DNA of 64,000 nucleotides from the NCBI GenBank assembly GCA_029255685.2, contig CM055312.2:28986203-29050202 (forward strand), in the 5' to 3' direction. Position numbers and translations under genes: made by a program. Within the stretch, counting starts at the first letter, position 1, and every line of letters begins with the position of its first letter. Under the pieces are notes generated by a model. The model saw nothing but the letters and a program-made list of their open reading frames with translations. It did not search any database and had not been told where the DNA came from. Below, in pieces: positions 60,319-64,000 of this stretch. This stretch comes from Silene conica (taxonomy: Eukaryota > Streptophyta > Magnoliopsida > Caryophyllales > Caryophyllaceae).

Positions 60319-61203
60319 GAATAATACTAATAATAATAATAAGAACTTAATAACCCTAACACAAAACAGCCCACGACCAACCTTTACCGCGACACCACAC
60401 ACGACCCAAAACAGCCCCTAGAACCGCCACGTAACACCTGCCCCTACCACCGACAACCACCTGTCTAGACCCAGAACCACCGGCTACCTCCCCAAACACC
60501 AACCACCCACTCGACAGCCACCAGTGGGTCGAACCAGAGCCCAATTCAGGCCTGGTTCCACACTCGCAGCCTCTGACCACGACACTTCCACTGCCCTTCG
60601 ATGCTAACCCAGACCTTACCGACACTAGATCCGACCACCACCAGCACCCCCGGACTCCAGACTCAAGATTTGGCAACAACGTCGTACTGACCTCCCCCTA
60701 GTCCACGACATTATCACCACCCAAAACCCCCCTGACACACACAGATAAAACAGAGTACGAACAGATTGTAAAACAACCTTCTAACCACGCCCATCAACCA
60801 CCCCTGCAACACCACGACCAACCACCTCTGAACCCCAAGGCTACCACCATGAGTAACCCCTTACCACCACCTGTCCCAACACACAACGACCCATAACAAA
60901 ATACATAGACTCAACAATAAAACCGATTACAAAAGAATGCATCTAAAGCGCCTGTTATCGCATTGCTGCAACTCCTGATCCGACACCAAAATAAACACCT
61001 TCGAAACTAAGTGACGACAGCCATCGACACTTCATCTATAGCCTACATACAAACCTTATACTTCCTAGTTCCATATTATGTAAAAACAATAAGAATTAGA
61101 TGCATAAAACCCTTCTTAAACAGACGACAAAACCGTGCTGAGAAACAGAAGGTAACGAGATGGTGGTGGACTACCAGATTCTTCACCAATTCGAACCACC
61201 CTA
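59256..61203 (-). mobile_element. Chromovirus-type gypsy LTR, step B
   Basis: Starts TGTAACACCCCCATTTATTT and shares its first 200 bp with LTR C almost base for base. Internal features are a minisatellite of about 25 bp with CACAGACCCTTTATCTCCGC (59690-59790) and an AAT microsatellite (60283-60345). It is broken off at 61203, where LTR C begins. Cys/Gly/Val-rich minus-strand frames (for example 60356-60679) are low-complexity. Confidence 0.75.
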
Positions 61204-61723
61204 TGTAACACCCCCATTTATTTAAGGGCCTGAACTAGGACTCCTCAGATAAATAAGGGTGTTACCATCTCGGTTTCCCGAGGCAGTAGATACAAAGGAA
61301 GATAAACAGTACTTTAAATTAACTTTAAACTCAAAACATGTTCTTACATATCCAAAGGTCTTAACAACATAAATAAAGTACAACTCGTATTAAACTGACT
61401 AAGGTGATCTAGACATCTAATCTGGTCCGGATCCAAGCTCTTCCTCCCATAGCTCCCCCTTAGTCTCAGCCACCTGTCAATCTGCTCCCCAATAATTGGT
61501 TCATCACAGGTGATCACGAATACACAGGGTCAACCACGAGGTTGAGTAGGGAAAACAATAATTATAACAATATAGTAAACTCCGCACCGATCCAACGCCA
61601 AATAAACTCCGCACCGATCCAACGCCATATATATATACTCCGCACCGATCAAACACCATATATACTCCGCACCGATCCAACACCATATATACTCCGCACC
61701 GATCCAACACCGTATCACAAGAC

Positions 61724-61763
<40 letters not shown>

Positions 61764-62277
61764 CATCGTAACAATGTCTCAAAAGATATAAATAGCACAA
61801 TATAACGTTCACATGAGATTATAACATAAACATGCTTATTAACACATAAGAACAGATTACATATTATTGTAAACCAGTATTTTTTTCCCTACCTGATATA
61901 GCAGGAACGTAGACACAACCCGAGATATGCTTAGAAACGTTCCACTCGAAACTCGCTCCCTAAACAGATATATGTAACCAATTAATAACTTACACGAACC
62001 CCTTAACGAATCATAGTTACTATAAATGGCAACTACCATAAGTGGAAAGTTTCAATAAATAGAAACTTTCCGATGTATCAACTTCCAAATATAGTAGCTT
62101 CTAAATATAACAACTTCCAAAAATATTACTTTGGTTTTGAAATTCAAATGATTCAAAATATACATTATTAGCCATATTAAAACTTCCCTTAATAAATAAT
62201 AAAATCTTTACCTTTAAAAACAAAATAAGTACCATAAATAACCATCATACAAATAATAAATTAATAATGATAATATC

Positions 62278-62329
<52 letters not shown>

Positions 62330-63423
62330 TTAAAAAGATGAAGAGGATGATACACAACACTACACACCCGACAGCCCCCACACGACAACAGCCGACAACA
62401 GCCCCTCCACCGCTGCCTACCGCCACTTCGACCACCCATCAGTACCGACTCCCAACACCACCGACCACCAACCGTCACTACAACACCACCCCACCAGTCG
62501 ACACCCCCTGTCGACTCTGACCAGAGACCTTAAACCCAGCCTGACCCCTCGCCTGAGTCCCAATAGCCCAAAACAAACACCAATCGATCCCCTGTAACCA
62601 CCCTTACACCAACCATAACACCCACCAGACTAAACCTCCGACAACCCCCACTCGGACCATGGTGGTGCCACTGCTTAGACCTCCCCCGAGTCTTCAGTAG
62701 CACCACCCCAAAACCACCTTCCCTGAACATACAACACTGACCGTGAACTAAACCAACCAACAGACACCACGAACCCCCCTTTTTACACCACCCACGATAC
62801 ACGACAACCACCGTGACCAACCCCCGACAACCCCTTAACCACCACAAGAAAAGAAAAGCATAAACCATGACAACCACGACACTGAACACCCCCTCGAAAG
62901 AGCATAAACACCAGCAGTTTAAAAGCAGAATTACAAACGAAACTATACAGGCTGCGGCTTACCTGTTTTCTGCCTCAAATCGAGAGAACCTAGACTGGTC
63001 AAACAACCGTGAAAGACTCCTCCTTCTGGGGTGTGGTGGCGGCTGAACAAACTAGGGTAGAGTTGATATGTGTAGGTAGGTCAGAAAGTGTGTCGAAGGC
63101 TCTTATAAGGCGGCTGAGTGAAGGGGTGTGTGTGAGGGTTTCATTCCCTCATAATATGCGAGTCTTGGGCTGCTTGTATTGACACGGAAATCGAGGCCCA
63201 AGACTCTCATCCAACAACCCCTAGTTCGAACCCCACCAAGAGCATGTCACATAAATAAGTGATCCCCAATTCGAGTCCCATAACAAGCATGATACGTACC
63301 TGTAAACTTATAAACGAACTAATTACTTATCATCCTATTTAACATCGTAACAAATAAGATCCCGTACTAAACATAAAACCGTTTGGCTACTAAGACATCG
63401 TGCCCAAAATTCGAGGTATTACA
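61204..63423 (-). repeat. 3' LTR of the right-edge chromovirus (step C)
   Basis: 2220 bp. It contains a minisatellite of CTCCGCACCGATCCAACACC units (61578-61712), a TA run (61729-61760) and an AAT microsatellite (62278-62328). A Gly/Val-rich frame at 62530-62889 is not convincing as a gene. Confidence 0.88.
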
Positions 63424-63572
63424 GTCTTCCCCCCTTAAGATGAACTTCGTCCCGAAGTTCAACAACGCTAACAAACAACTCAAACGAACTGTGAACACAA
63501 AAATATCACAAAATATCACATAATGTTACATTCCACCCCCCTTAAAGAAAAGTTACGTCCGCGTAACTTACC

Positions 63573-64000
63573 TTAATCGAACAAATGTGGATAACGCTCT
63601 CTCATGGACGCCTCTGGCTCCCACGTAGCCTCCTCCTGATTATGATTTGTCCACAAGACCTTCACCAAGGACGTCTCCCCATTGCGAGTCTTCCGCACCT
63701 TCCTGTCCAGGATTTCCTTCGGAGTCTCAATGTATGCCAACTGCTCATCTATCTCAATCACCTCGTGCTGAAGCACGTGTGATGGATCACTCACGTACTT
63801 CCTCAACTGGGATACATGGAACACATTATGGACCTTGGATAGGGTTGGAGGTAAAGCTAAGCGATATGCCACTTCTCCAACTCTGTCCAAAATCTCAAAT
63901 GGTCCAATAAATTTTTGACTCAATTTGCCACGCTTGCCGAATCTCATCACGCCCTTCATCGGAGAGACTTTCAGTAGCACTTTCTCCCCGGCCTCGAATG
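63573..64000 (-). CDS. gypsy integrase C-terminus with chromodomain, partial at the window edge
   Basis: The minus-strand frame is open from the right edge and ends HLFD at 63573-63575. It shows the integrase C-terminal motifs (RKGKLSQKF-like [40 protein letters not shown]) and then a chromodomain region ([40 protein letters not shown]). In chromoviruses this domain steers integration to chromatin marks (family knowledge). No break is seen in the visible part. Confidence 0.92.
   Translation of the reverse strand, partial: FEAGEKVLLKVSPMKGVMRFGKRGKLSQKFIGPFEILDRVGEVAYRLALPPTLSKVHNVFHVSQLRKYVSDPSHVLQHEVIEIDEQLAYIETPKEILDRKVRKTRNGETSLVKVLWTNHNQEEATWEPEASMRERYPHLFD

Larger units (their letters stand above)
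61204..64000 (-). mobile_element. Chromovirus (Tekay/Del-like) gypsy element, left end, runs off the window
   Basis: LTR C 61204-63423 begins TGTAACACCCCCATTTATTT and ends TTCGAGGTATTACA. It is followed by the reverse complement of a polypurine tract (CTTCCCCCCTTA, 63425-63436), so this is the 3' end of a minus-strand element. Then comes the end of pol with a chromodomain. The interior and the 5' LTR lie to the right of the window. The left 5-bp flank is CCCTA (61199-61203); its partner is outside. Confidence 0.88.

Overview
The window is nuclear DNA from a flowering plant, probably a eudicot. Three things point there: an intron-rich RING-H2 gene of the Arabidopsis At3g02290 type, Angela/BARE-type Ty1/copia and chromovirus-type Ty3/gypsy elements primed from initiator tRNA-Met, and a CACTA transposon carrying pieces of plant genes. 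The DNA is AT-rich with many AAT and TA microsatellites. I cannot name the species; Caryophyllales is only a guess.

Layout. (1) 1-5700 holds the only intact host gene I can support: a four-exon minus-strand RING-H2 E3 ligase gene (coding 4529 down to 689), with a 5'-leader intron and a Tourist-like MITE in intron 1. (2) 5819-33404 is a four-level nest. A decayed minus-strand copia-like element (about 6.4 kb of its own DNA) has a CACTA transposon in its right LTR (12102-33235, TSD ATA). The CACTA is split by a minus-strand Angela-type copia (14026-31102, TSD GCTAT). That copia's pol is split by a plus-strand gag-only copia (17142-25442, TSD TTTCA) whose two 1226-bp LTRs look identical. Without its passenger the CACTA is about 4 kb. 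I see no transposase in it, but it carries same-direction fragments of beta-tubulin, a VAMP71-type R-SNARE, cysteine synthase and exosome RRP46. (3) 33405-36450 is AT-rich DNA without a visible gene.

(4) 36451-43431 is a minus-strand gypsy LTR cut by a nearly 5-kb solo LTR of the same family (36547-41538, TSD CGAGG) and by a 554-bp TRIM (TSD ACGCA). The solo LTR holds a Mutator-like MITE with a 9-bp TSD. (5) 43432-55880 contains the LTR and leader of a plus-strand copia, joined head-to-head to a minus-strand copia gag and leader. A gag-only gypsy element (46691-54554) sits inside that gag, and its right LTR carries a second TRIM (TSD CGGCT). (6) 56491-64000 is a stair of three related chromovirus LTRs in the same minus orientation. 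The last one leads into an integrase/chromodomain reading frame that runs off the right edge.

Nothing here works as an operon. The story is one small host gene beside a large, layered repeat landscape. Insertion order, target-site duplications and LTR similarity agree with one another and give a readable relative chronology. Viral-like elements are treated as fossils; only the gag-only copia looks very young.
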